Assembly: GCA_030544185.1 (NCBI GenBank)
Contig: JAUNRO010000072.1
Span: forward strand, 1-7,658
Length of the DNA: 7,658 nt
Direction of reading: 5' to 3'
From: Propionibacteriaceae bacterium
Lineage (GTDB): Bacteria > Actinomycetota > Actinomycetes > Propionibacteriales > Propionibacteriaceae
The notes under the pieces are model-generated. The model was not told the DNA's origin. It did not search any database and saw only the letters and a list, made by a program, of their open reading frames with translations. Shown here in pieces: positions 1 to 5,455 of this stretch; position 1 is the stretch's first letter, and each line of letters begins with the position of its first letter. Position numbers and translations under genes: made by a program.

Positions 1-786
1 ACGATCACCTTTCCGTCCGGCCGCACCGCCGAGGAGGTCTGCCCCACTGAGCTCGCGACCATCGCCTGGATGGGCAACCTTGGCACCCTGCGCTTCCATC
101 CGTGGCCGGTGCGGATGGCCGATACGGACCTGGTCGACGAGCTGCGCATCGATCTCGACCCCCAGCCCGGGACCGATTTTGCCGACGCGGTGGTCGCGGC
201 CCTCGAGCTGCGCCGCGTCCTCGCCGACGCCGGCCTCGAGGGCCTGCCGAAGACCTCCGGCGGCCGCGGCGTCCACGTCTTCGTCCCCGTTCAGGGCTGT
301 GGCTTCATCGATGCCCGCCACGCGGTGATCGCGCTCGGCCGCGAGCTCGCCCGCCGGCTGCCGGATCGGGTCACCACCCACTGGTGGAAGGAGGAGCGCG
401 GTGCGCGAATTTTCGTGGACTTCAACCAGATGGCCCGCGATCGCACGATCGCCGCGGCATACTCCATCCGTCCCGTCCCCGAGGCTCGCGTCTCCGCCCC
501 GCTGACCTGGGACGAGCTCGAGTCGGTCACCCCGGACGATTTCACGGTGCCCACGATGCTCGAGAGGTACGCCCAGGTGGGCGATGTGTGGGCTCCGCTG
601 TCCGCCCAGTCCCCGGGCAGCATTGCCACGGCGCTGGAATGGTATGCCCGGGATGGCGAGGCGGGGGAGGGCGAGCTGCCCTATCCGCCGGAATACCCGA
701 AGATGCCCGGCGAACCGCCGCGCGTGCAGCCGAGCAAGAAGGTCGCCGAGCACTGGGACGCCGACGGCAATCGCCGCCAGAGTTGA
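1..786 (+). CDS. ligD: LigD-type DNA polymerase domain protein (NHEJ primase-polymerase), 5' end outside window
   Basis: The frame is open from base 1, so the N-terminus is missing; the in-window ATG at 70 lies inside the conserved domain and is not the start. The visible 261 residues match the archaeo-eukaryotic primase-like polymerase domain of LigD. That enzyme fills gaps and adds nucleotides, including ribonucleotides, at Ku-held double-strand breaks. Visible motifs are the metal-binding DLDP pair (Asp codons 151-153 and 157-159), the SGGRGVHVF motif (from 256, with its His at 274-276) and the third catalytic Asp in VDFNQ (418-420), followed by RDRTIAAAYSIRP. All three carboxylates are present, so it looks active. 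The gene ends soon after the domain with a short charged tail (PSKKVAEHWD), as in stand-alone actinobacterial polymerase proteins. A Lig-Pol fusion with the polymerase last cannot be excluded, because everything upstream is unseen. The gene converges on the chelatase gene. Confidence 0.93.
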   Translation, partial: TITFPSGRTAEEVCPTELATIAWMGNLGTLRFHPWPVRMADTDLVDELRIDLDPQPGTDFADAVVAALELRRVLADAGLEGLPKTSGGRGVHVFVPVQGCGFIDARHAVIALGRELARRLPDRVTTHWWKEERGARIFVDFNQMARDRTIAAAYSIRPVPEARVSAPLTWDELESVTPDDFTVPTMLERYAQVGDVWAPLSAQSPGSIATALEWYARDGEAGEGELPYPPEYPKMPGEPPRVQPSKKVAEHWDADGNRRQS

Positions 787-792
787 GTCGGG

Positions 793-827
793 CCGGCCCC
801 GGGAGATCGTCGTCTCCGCGGGGCCGG
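793..827. terminator. GC-rich hairpin between convergent genes, likely bidirectional terminator
   Basis: The arms at 793-806 and 813-827 form a 14-bp stem with one bulged base (818) and a 6-base loop (807-812). The hairpin starts 7 bases after the polymerase stop and ends 27 bases before the chelatase stop on the other strand. There is no clear T-run, which is common in high-GC Actinomycetota. The position between two converging stop codons supports a shared terminator. Confidence 0.7.
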
Positions 828-853
828 TTCGGCGTTCTCGGCATCCGTCCAGG

Positions 854-1672
854 TCAGGCGCCCACCACCTGCAGGTGGCGATCGGCGTTCTCCTCGGTGG
901 TGACCGCCGTGGCCTCGGCCTCGGTGATGCCGAAGTCGATCATGCCCATGGCCGCGACCGCATAGCGGCCCCAGGCGATATCGAGTAGCTCCTCCTCGGC
1001 GCCGAGCGGCTCGGAGACGGCGATGGCGCCGGCGCGATAGGCCTGCTCGGCCTGGTGCTGCCAGACCTCGTCCGGGGCGAGGAACAGGGAGCCGACCGCG
1101 ATGTGGCGCCGGCCCTGGGAACGCAGCGAGGCGATGGCTGCGGCGGTGCCGGGCGCCATCCCCGTGGCCGTGGCGGTGACGACCGGGAGCTTGTGGTGCA
1201 TCGACCACTGGCGGGCGCGGCGGGACAGCAGTGACTGGCTGCGCTGGTCGTGGGTGCCCTCGGCGGACAGCACGAGGCCGTCCAGCTCATAGGCATGGGC
1301 GGCCGACAGGGCGCTGCGGAGCCGGCGATCGACCAGGGCGAGCAAGGGGGCCTCGGGGCCGACCGGGCGCGACACCGCGAAGCGGAGCTTGGGATGCACG
1401 TTGCTGACGGTCTCGACCATGGCGGCGATCCGGGGATCGGTGCCGAAGGTGGAGGAGAGGTTCATCGGGACAAAGACGACCTCGGTGGTCCGGGAGCGGG
1501 CGATCCTGGCGATCACCTGGGGGCCGCTCGGCGGGCAATGGTCCAGAAACGCAGTGTGGATCGAGACCTCGGGACGGGCGGTCTGAAGCCCCACGCGCAT
1601 CGCGTGGGCGACCTCGGCAACCTGGTTGCTGGTGCTGCCATGGGCGAGCAGGACAAGCGCCGGAGCTGTCAT
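854..1672 (-). CDS. CbiX/SirB-family sirohydrochlorin chelatase-like protein
   Basis: The protein has 272 residues and two similar halves, as in the two-module actinobacterial sirohydrochlorin chelatases that insert Fe2+ or Co2+ into sirohydrochlorin for siroheme or cobalamin. The N-terminal LVLLAHGS carries the first metal-binding His (residue 11). The first half continues through FLDHCPPSGPQV to VVFVPMNLSSTFGTDP; the second has AVGSLFLAPDEVWQ and ends with GRYAVAA. The usual second His of the HxxxDIP-type motif appears replaced: Gly77 in STFGTDP aligns with it by eye. The ATG at 1672 is chosen because a GGGAAGG ribosome site lies about 10 bases upstream and the family motif starts within a few residues; a GTG at 1675 is an alternative. 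In-frame extension further upstream is not family-like. The gene stands alone, with no sulfite or nitrite reductase or cob genes visible. Family is fairly certain; substrate and metal are not. Confidence 0.85.
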   Translation of the reverse strand: MTAPALVLLAHGSTSNQVAEVAHAMRVGLQTARPEVSIHTAFLDHCPPSGPQVIARIARSRTTEVVFVPMNLSSTFGTDPRIAAMVETVSNVHPKLRFAVSRPVGPEAPLLALVDRRLRSALSAAHAYELDGLVLSAEGTHDQRSQSLLSRRARQWSMHHKLPVVTATATGMAPGTAAAIASLRSQGRRHIAVGSLFLAPDEVWQHQAEQAYRAGAIAVSEPLGAEEELLDIAWGRYAVAAMGMIDFGITEAEATAVTTEENADRHLQVVGA

Positions 1673-1816
1673 CACTGAGTAGCCTTCCCCAGTTTGGGCA
1701 GGCACCTTTGAGGGTTGGCTGGCGCCAGTCCTCACCGCTGCCTGCAAGTGGATCGGCGCCGTTGCCGTATCGAAGGATGGTCACGCTTGACCTCGACCCT
1801 CGACGGCTTCACTAAA

Positions 1817-1831
1817 CCGGGCCCACCCCGG
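1817..1831 (-). terminator. Small hairpin, possible terminator of the YihY gene or leader attenuator
   Basis: CCGGG and CCCGG arms (1827-1831 and 1817-1821) enclose a 5-base loop and are followed on the minus strand by TTTA. It lies about 65 bases after the YihY-family stop. The best chelatase -10 candidate is upstream of it, so it may instead sit in the chelatase leader. The stem is only 5 bp, so support is weak. Confidence 0.3.
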
Positions 1832-1848
1832 ATACGCCAACCTGGATA

Positions 1849-1881
1849 TCATATAGTGAGATAACGTTTCGCATAGTGATA
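1849..1881. repeat. Two ATAGTGA motifs as a direct repeat, 20 bp apart
   Basis: On the plus strand TCatATAGTGAgA (1849-1861) and TCgcATAGTGAtA (1869-1881) share 10 of 13 positions with an offset of exactly 20 bp, about two helical turns. The first copy is also flanked by inverted TATC (1847-1850) and GATA (1860-1863) and overlaps the candidate -10 of the chelatase gene. This suggests an operator for a regulator binding two sites on one face of the DNA. The regulator is unknown. Confidence 0.45.
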
Positions 1882-1896
1882 CCTGAGTGGCGTTGG

Positions 1897-2877
1897 TCAC
1901 GATTCTTTCGCCCGAAGCGCCGCATTGGCAGCATCTTCTCCGTCATCGGGGACATCTTCCAACACATGTTCCGCTGTCTGATCAGTGATGCCCGCCCAAT
2001 GCGGGGCAACCTTCGCGACCGCTGCATTGAGGGCCGCGCCGATCAGTGCGGCGATCGCGATCAGATAGAGCCACAGCAACAGCGCGATCGGCGCCGCGAG
2101 TGGCCCGAAGATCGATGTCCCTCCGGTCAGCCTGGTCAGGGCCCACCGCATCACGGCGGAACCCACGAGCCATGCCGCCACGGTGAAGATCGCCCCCGGC
2201 ACATGCGCACGCCAATAGTGCTCCACAGGTGTCGACCAGTGCAACAACGCGACCATGACGGCCACCGTGGCCCCGATGACGATTGGCCAATAGAGCGCGC
2301 TCAGGAAGTCCACCTGGCCGGGCAGCATCCGGCGCACGACGCCTGGCCCGGCGAGCACGAGCGGGAGGGTGATGGCGCCGCCGATCAGGAACGCGATATA
2401 GACCCCGAACGACAGGATGCGGGCCCGGACGATGCCGCGGTGGCCGGCGAGGCCATACATGATGAGGATCGCATCGGTGAACACCGCGATCGCGCGGGAA
2501 CCGCTCCAGAGCGCGATCAGGAAGCCGATCGACACGATTTCGAACCGGCTCGAGCTGAGCACCTCGTCCAGGGTCGGTGCGATGAGCTCGTCCACCGTGT
2601 CGGGGGTGAGGAAACGGGCCGCATAGTGCAGTGCGGAATCCCGGAAATCGGAGACATCGGTCAACGGGAAGCGCTGGGCGACGAAGCCGACCGAACCGGT
2701 GAGACCGAAGATCAGCGGCGGCAGCGACAACAGGGCGAAGAACGCCACTTCGGCGGCAAGTCCCGTGACCCGATAGCGCAGGCACGCACCCAACGTCTGC
2801 CACGCGACCCGCCCCACTCCGCGCACGGGGCCCGGCAGGCGCCGACGGGCGTCGAATCGGTCGCGTTTGGCTGGCAT
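1897..2877 (-). CDS. YihY/virulence factor BrkB family membrane protein
   Basis: The 326-residue protein matches the YihY/BrkB family of inner-membrane proteins, once misnamed RNase BN; the molecular function remains unsettled. Six hydrophobic segments are visible, near residues 38-64, 113-137, 152-178, 190-213, 225-247 and 256-288. The first has the family-like AAEVAFFALLSLPPLIF and the last the small-residue-rich LLWLYLIAIAALIGAALNA. The N-terminus is basic (KRDRFDARRR) and the cytoplasmic tail acidic (EDVPDDGEDA). The ATG at 2877 is preferred; a TTG seven codons upstream (2898) is in frame but abuts the hairpin that follows the CBS gene. A weak GGGA lies just before the ATG. It follows the CBS gene by 68 bp on the same strand, and the hairpin between them argues for at least partial transcriptional separation. 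All seven Tyr codons are TAT. Confidence 0.92.
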   Translation of the reverse strand: MPAKRDRFDARRRLPGPVRGVGRVAWQTLGACLRYRVTGLAAEVAFFALLSLPPLIFGLTGSVGFVAQRFPLTDVSDFRDSALHYAARFLTPDTVDELIAPTLDEVLSSSRFEIVSIGFLIALWSGSRAIAVFTDAILIMYGLAGHRGIVRARILSFGVYIAFLIGGAITLPLVLAGPGVVRRMLPGQVDFLSALYWPIVIGATVAVMVALLHWSTPVEHYWRAHVPGAIFTVAAWLVGSAVMRWALTRLTGGTSIFGPLAAPIALLLWLYLIAIAALIGAALNAAVAKVAPHWAGITDQTAEHVLEDVPDDGEDAANAALRAKES

Positions 2878-2898
2878 GGTTCCCAGCGTGGCAGGCAA

Positions 2899-2930
2899 CT
2901 CCCGCGTACGCCCGGGGCGCGCCGCGGGAG
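2899..2930 (-). terminator. Hairpin after the CBS gene
   Basis: CTCCCGCG (2899-2906) and CGCGGGAG (2923-2930) are perfect 8-bp arms around a 16-base loop. The hairpin begins 15 bases after the CBS stop and ends just before the YihY start. There is no T-run. It could be a terminator, or an mRNA-stabilising structure inside a two-gene transcript. Confidence 0.5.
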
Positions 2931-2945
2931 ATCGCCGCTTTGGGC

Positions 2946-3374
2946 TCAGCCCTGCACGTAGGAGATCAGCTGGTTGCGTTCCTCGGTCAGCTGGTCGAGC
3001 CGGCCCTTCACCACGTCACCGATGCTGATGATCGCGGCCAACTGGCGCTCCTGCAGCACCGGAAGATGCCGGATGCGCAGGGTGGTCATTCGCTCCGCCA
3101 ACGATGCGATGTCCTCGGTCGGCTGGCAGGTGTGCACATCGCGGGACATGAGCACCGACACCGGCTGCGAGAGGATCTCGGCACCGGATTCGGAGAGCCC
3201 CCGCACCACGTCACGCTCGCTGGCGATGCCATGCACCCAGCCGTCACCGTCGGAGACGACGGCAGCACCAATGTTGTTCTGGGCCAGCAGGGCCACCAGC
3301 GCCGCGACGGTCTCGTCGCTGCGGATCGTGATGACATCTGCGCCTTTGCGGTTCACCAAGTCCTGGACTTTCAT
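2946..3374 (-). CDS. Tandem CBS-domain protein
   Basis: The 142-residue soluble protein consists almost entirely of two CBS motifs, about residues 1-62 and 73-126, which normally fold together as a Bateman module binding AMP, ATP or related adenosyl ligands. The ligand-associated strand motifs GIASERDVV (49-57) and AIISIGDVV (114-122) are present in both repeats. A charged helical tail follows (GRLDQLTEERNQLISYV), typical of this stand-alone actinobacterial and proteobacterial subgroup. It carries no effector domain, so it probably works as a ligand sensor or by binding a partner. The ATG at 3374 has no clear ribosome site; a TAAGTT -10-like element ends 7 bases before it, which suggests a leaderless mRNA. 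The sigma factor gene lies 93 bp upstream on the same strand. The YihY-family membrane protein lies downstream, but partnership is only inference. Confidence 0.92.
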   Translation of the reverse strand: MKVQDLVNRKGADVITIRSDETVAALVALLAQNNIGAAVVSDGDGWVHGIASERDVVRGLSESGAEILSQPVSVLMSRDVHTCQPTEDIASLAERMTTLRIRHLPVLQERQLAAIISIGDVVKGRLDQLTEERNQLISYVQG

Positions 3375-3387
3375 GTGACCAAACTTA
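3375..3387 (-). promoter_or_regulatory. Candidate -10 element for a leaderless CBS mRNA
   Basis: TAAGTT (3387-3382 on the minus strand) fits TANNNT and is followed by 7 bases and then the ATG. This is the spacing seen at leaderless actinobacterial genes. There is no purine-rich ribosome site in between, and the -35 match is poor. Confidence 0.45.
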
Positions 3388-3418
3388 CGTCCCAGGCTGC
3401 CAGTGCGCCAGCAAACGC

Positions 3419-3432
3419 GTGACTCGAATCAC
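3419..3432. promoter_or_regulatory. CRP/GlxR-like palindrome upstream of the CBS gene
   Basis: GTGA-CTCGAA-TCAC is a near-perfect palindrome (12 of 14 positions symmetric) that matches the GTGA-N6-TCAC core of cAMP receptor protein family sites. It lies between the sigma and CBS genes, with its centre about 52 bases upstream of the CBS start codon. Binding is inferred from the motif only. Confidence 0.45.
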
Positions 3433-3450
3433 TTCGCGACCACTTCCTGG

Positions 3451-3464
3451 CCGGCTGCCGCCGG
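3451..3464 (-). terminator. Short hairpin just after the sigma factor gene
   Basis: CCGGC (3451-3455) and GCCGG (3460-3464) enclose a 4-base loop, 3 bases past the sigma stop. At 5 bp and without a T-run it is a weak terminator candidate. Confidence 0.3.
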
Positions 3465-3467
3465 GGC

Positions 3468-4322
3468 TCACCCGGGGGCTCCCACGATGCGATGCAGCCG
3501 ACGGATCAGGCGGGCGAGCCGGCGGGACACCTGCATCTGATTCGTGCCGAGGATCACGGCGATCTGGGCCTGAGAACGCTCCTCATAGAACCGCAGGCGG
3601 ATCAGTTGGCGGTCGTCTTCGTCGAGTTCGGCCAGCGCGCGGTCGATCATCAGCCGGGCCTCGATCCGGTCGGTGTGCGGCCGATCGGACTGGCCCAGCC
3701 GGTGGTGCATGTCGGCGAGCAGGTCGAGGGAGGTCGCCCGGTAGCCGTTGGCGCAGTGGTGGGCGAGCGCCACCTCGTCGGCGCTCACCCCGAGCCGCTG
3801 CGCCAGCTGCTCGTGGCTGGGCTCGTGGCCCAGTTCCTGGGTGAGCCCGGGCCAGATCCGTCGCATCGCGGTCAACAGCTCCTGACGCCCGCGCGTGGGG
3901 CGCACGTGCCAGGTGTGATCGCGGAAGTGGTGTTTCACGAGACCGGTCATGGTGGCCGACGCATAGGCGAGGAAGTCCCCACGATCGGGATCGAAGCGGT
4001 GAACAGCCTCGACCAGCCCGACGCAGGCGACCTGGAACAGGTCGTCGACGTCTTGGTCGGGGCGCCGATAGCGATGGGCGATGGCGCGGGCCAGCCAGAG
4101 GTGGTCGGCGATGACGTCGGCCTGGGCCTGGCGCAGTGACTCGACACCGAAACGTTCGGCGCGGCGCAGTGTGTTCGCGGCCGTGGTGGCCGTGGCCGTG
4201 GCCGCATCCGCGGAGGCGGGAGCTGGAGAGCATGTGGTCGCGGGACCGGCTGCGGCCGCAGCCGTGCATCGGCAATCAGCCGGCGTGGGTGGGGTGACCT
4301 GCAGCCTGCGGGGAGTGGCCAT
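3468..4322 (-). CDS. SigB/SigF/SigG-family RNA polymerase sigma factor
   Basis: This 284-residue group 3 sigma-70 factor has region 2 at about residues 70-140 (IAHRYRRPDQDVDDLFQVA, then HRFDPDRGDFLAYASATMTG and HHFRDHTWHVR), region 3 at about 157-200 (ELGHEPSHEQLAQRLGVS) and region 4 at about 224-280. The last has a helix-turn-helix (RSQAQIAVILGTNQMQVSRR) and resembles the QMHVSRLLAR signature of SigB/F/G proteins. Such factors direct stress, stationary-phase or developmental transcription and are usually held by an RsbW-type anti-sigma factor. No such gene is adjacent. The first 50 or so residues are Ala/Thr/Pro-rich and low in complexity, an unusual extension. The ATG at 4322 is chosen because AGGAG lies 7 bases upstream; a longer frame to 4439 lacks a ribosome site. 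The gene follows the GAF-ANTAR gene by 149 bp on the same strand. Confidence 0.92.
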   Translation of the reverse strand: MATPRRLQVTPPTPADCRCTAAAAAGPATTCSPAPASADAATATATTAANTLRRAERFGVESLRQAQADVIADHLWLARAIAHRYRRPDQDVDDLFQVACVGLVEAVHRFDPDRGDFLAYASATMTGLVKHHFRDHTWHVRPTRGRQELLTAMRRIWPGLTQELGHEPSHEQLAQRLGVSADEVALAHHCANGYRATSLDLLADMHHRLGQSDRPHTDRIEARLMIDRALAELDEDDRQLIRLRFYEERSQAQIAVILGTNQMQVSRRLARLIRRLHRIVGAPG

Positions 4323-4471
4323 GGTGTGGCTCCTGGGGAATCGGTGCCATCGGCCGGGGCTGGACCGTTGAGGTATTGTCCCCTGCCGCCTGGGATCTGC
4401 ACAAGGCAGAAAGCGAATAGCCTGGCGCGGTGAGCGCACTCCTGCCCGCTCACGGGGCGCCGGGTGGTCGA
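4323..4471 (-). promoter_or_regulatory. Gap between ANTAR and sigma genes, with two hairpins and a weak promoter
   Basis: GTGAGCG (4430-4436) and CGCTCAC (4447-4453) form a perfect 7-bp stem with a 10-base loop, starting 18 bases after the ANTAR stop; it is a terminator-like or anti-termination element. Further on, TCTGC (4396-4400) and GCAGA (4406-4410) form a 5-bp stem. On the minus strand TTGTGC (4405-4400), an 18-base spacer and GACAAT (4381-4376) make a modest promoter candidate for the sigma gene. No clear pair of A-N-N-G-N-N hexaloops, the known ANTAR target shape, was recognised. Confidence 0.4.
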
Positions 4472-5221
4472 TCAGCGAGCGTCGGGATCCGAATCCATCG
4501 CGAACTCACCGGTGAGCGCCACCTGGGCGGCGAGATCGCGCAGCTTGCGGTTGCGGCGCTGGGAGGAGCGCACGAGCATGTCGAACGCCTTGGTGCTGTC
4601 GACTCGATGGCGCTCCATCAGGATGCCCTTGGCCTGGCCGATGAGATCGCGGGTGTTGAGGGCCATGCGCAATCCCTGTTCGGTGTCCGTGGCGACCATC
4701 GCGAGGGCTGCGTGGGAGGCCAGCAGCAGACCGACGCTCTCCGCCTCCAGATCGAACGCGCCCGGAGCACTGGAATAGACGTTGAGCGCGCCGTATTCGT
4801 GGCGCCCGACGAACAGTTCCAGCGAGAGCGTGGAACGGATGCCCAGCTCGACGACCTGTGGGCAGAACCGAGGCCAGCGCGGCTCGTCGCACAGATCGTT
4901 CGACACCACCGTCTCGTGCTCGACGCTCGTCTGGATGCATGGCCCTTCGCCGGTCTCGAACTGGATCCGGTGGAGCTCGCCGACAATCGGGTCGGTCTCC
5001 GCAGCCGTGCGGAAGCCCTCGCGCTCCAGCAGCATGATCCCCGCATGTTCCGCCGCGCCGATCTCCCGGACAGCTGCGTGGACGATTCGATTGAGGACCG
5101 CCTCGAGGTCGGGTTCGGCCTGCAGCCGACGGGAAAGCTCGCTGAGGTTCCTCGCCAGGCCGTTCTGGGCGCGGTGTCCGGTGCTGTCGCGACCCAGCCG
5201 GATATCGGCGTCTTTGTCCAT
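4472..5221 (-). CDS. GAF and ANTAR domain-containing regulator
   Basis: The 249-residue protein has an N-terminal GAF domain (about residues 37-178; ETGEGPCIQTSVEHETVVSN and SLELFVGRHEYGALNVYS are typical) and a C-terminal ANTAR domain (about 184-239; RDLIGQAKGILMERHRVD, then SQRRNRKLRDLAAQV). ANTAR domains bind paired RNA hairpins and prevent transcription termination. The GAF part is a small-molecule or redox sensor of unknown ligand; Cys95, Cys111 and Cys120 are visible. This arrangement is abundant in Actinomycetota. The ATG at 5221 is preferred because AGGTGGG precedes it; ATG at 5233 is possible, and the longer frame to 5347 is not protein-like. The sigma gene is next downstream, so the pair may be co-regulated, or the ANTAR protein may act on hairpins in the gap. 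No histidine kinase is adjacent. Confidence 0.93.
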   Translation of the reverse strand: MDKDADIRLGRDSTGHRAQNGLARNLSELSRRLQAEPDLEAVLNRIVHAAVREIGAAEHAGIMLLEREGFRTAAETDPIVGELHRIQFETGEGPCIQTSVEHETVVSNDLCDEPRWPRFCPQVVELGIRSTLSLELFVGRHEYGALNVYSSAPGAFDLEAESVGLLLASHAALAMVATDTEQGLRMALNTRDLIGQAKGILMERHRVDSTKAFDMLVRSSQRRNRKLRDLAAQVALTGEFAMDSDPDAR

Positions 5222-5360
5222 GTCCCACCTCATCCCGGTCGCTGGCGGTCGATCCTCATCGCCCCTGCGGAGTTCGGCAGGCGGGCGTCCGCCGCCCGTG
5301 CCAATTGCATCACACCGGGGCGTACGCCTGTGGGTGATAGCACGCACGGATCTGGGGAAT
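5222..5360 (-). promoter_or_regulatory. Upstream region of the GAF-ANTAR gene
   Basis: The stretch holds a CRP-half-like TGCCAATTGCATCACA (5299-5314, two mismatches to TGTGA-N6-TCACA), a 10-bp palindrome GGCGTACGCC (5319-5328) and a 6-bp hairpin (5282-5287 with 5293-5298, 5-base loop) likely in the leader. No convincing -35/-10 pair was found. Confidence 0.3.
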
Positions 5361-5384
5361 CCGCCCCCGGCCGGCCGGGGGCGG
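5361..5384. repeat. Perfect 24-bp GC palindrome
   Basis: CCGCCCCCGGCC (5361-5372) is followed directly by its exact reverse complement (5373-5384). It lies between the ANTAR promoter region and the terminator of the DmpD-like gene. As RNA it could fold into a 10-bp stem with a 4-base loop, so it may be a second terminator for the hydrolase transcript; as DNA it could be a binding site. Confidence 0.6.
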
Positions 5385-5396
5385 CCCGGAAACGGA

Positions 5397-5433
5397 CCGT
5401 CCCTCGCACCAGCCAGGCTGGCACGAGGGACGG
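5397..5433 (-). terminator. Terminator of the DmpD-like hydrolase gene
   Basis: Arms 5397-5406 and 5424-5433 pair over 10 bp, followed by a 2x2 internal mismatch and a further 5 bp (5409-5413 with 5417-5421) around a 3-base loop. It starts 22 bases after the hydrolase stop on the minus strand. The T-run is poor (CCGTTTCC follows), as expected in GC-rich DNA. Confidence 0.75.
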
Positions 5434-5455
5434 ATCCGATCAGGTCAGGCTCGGG

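Larger units (their letters stand above)
1673..1896 (-). promoter_or_regulatory. Long leader and promoter region of the chelatase gene
   Basis: This 224-bp gap separates the YihY-family gene from the chelatase. On the minus strand a good -10 candidate, TATGAT, lies at 1853-1848, without a convincing -35. Transcription from there would give a leader of roughly 165-170 nt. That leader contains a 5-bp GGTCA/TGACC hairpin (1779-1792), a self-complementary CTGGCGCCAG (about 1721-1730) and the ribosome site at 1689-1683. I compared the leader by eye with cobalamin, SAM-I and SAM-IV aptamers. It has pieces such as GCCAACCC and GGTGCC but not a full core, so no riboswitch is called. Confidence 0.45.

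Noticed and set aside
1287..1784. Minus-strand frame from a GTG at 1784 that could encode a leader peptide before the chelatase
   Set aside because: It does not stop before the chelatase but runs far into it in another frame, and its codons lack the third-position GC of real genes here. No attenuation-type codon run is visible.
1673..1800. Possible SAM or cobalamin riboswitch in the chelatase leader
   Set aside because: Some short strings resemble conserved aptamer segments, but the required stems, loop and pseudoknot partners could not be assembled. Left as an unassigned leader.
1876..2961. Plus-strand open frame of 361 codons opposite the YihY gene
   Set aside because: The translation is an Arg/Gln/Asp/His-rich artefact of antisense to membrane-protein codons, and the minus-strand gene has convincing transmembrane structure.
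2940..3422. Plus-strand open frame opposite the CBS gene
   Set aside because: It is a shadow of a gene with two clear CBS repeats, and no domain was recognised in the translation.
3492..4139. Plus-strand open frame opposite the sigma factor gene
   Set aside because: It is the antisense shadow of sigma regions 2 to 4, with no ribosome site or recognisable family.
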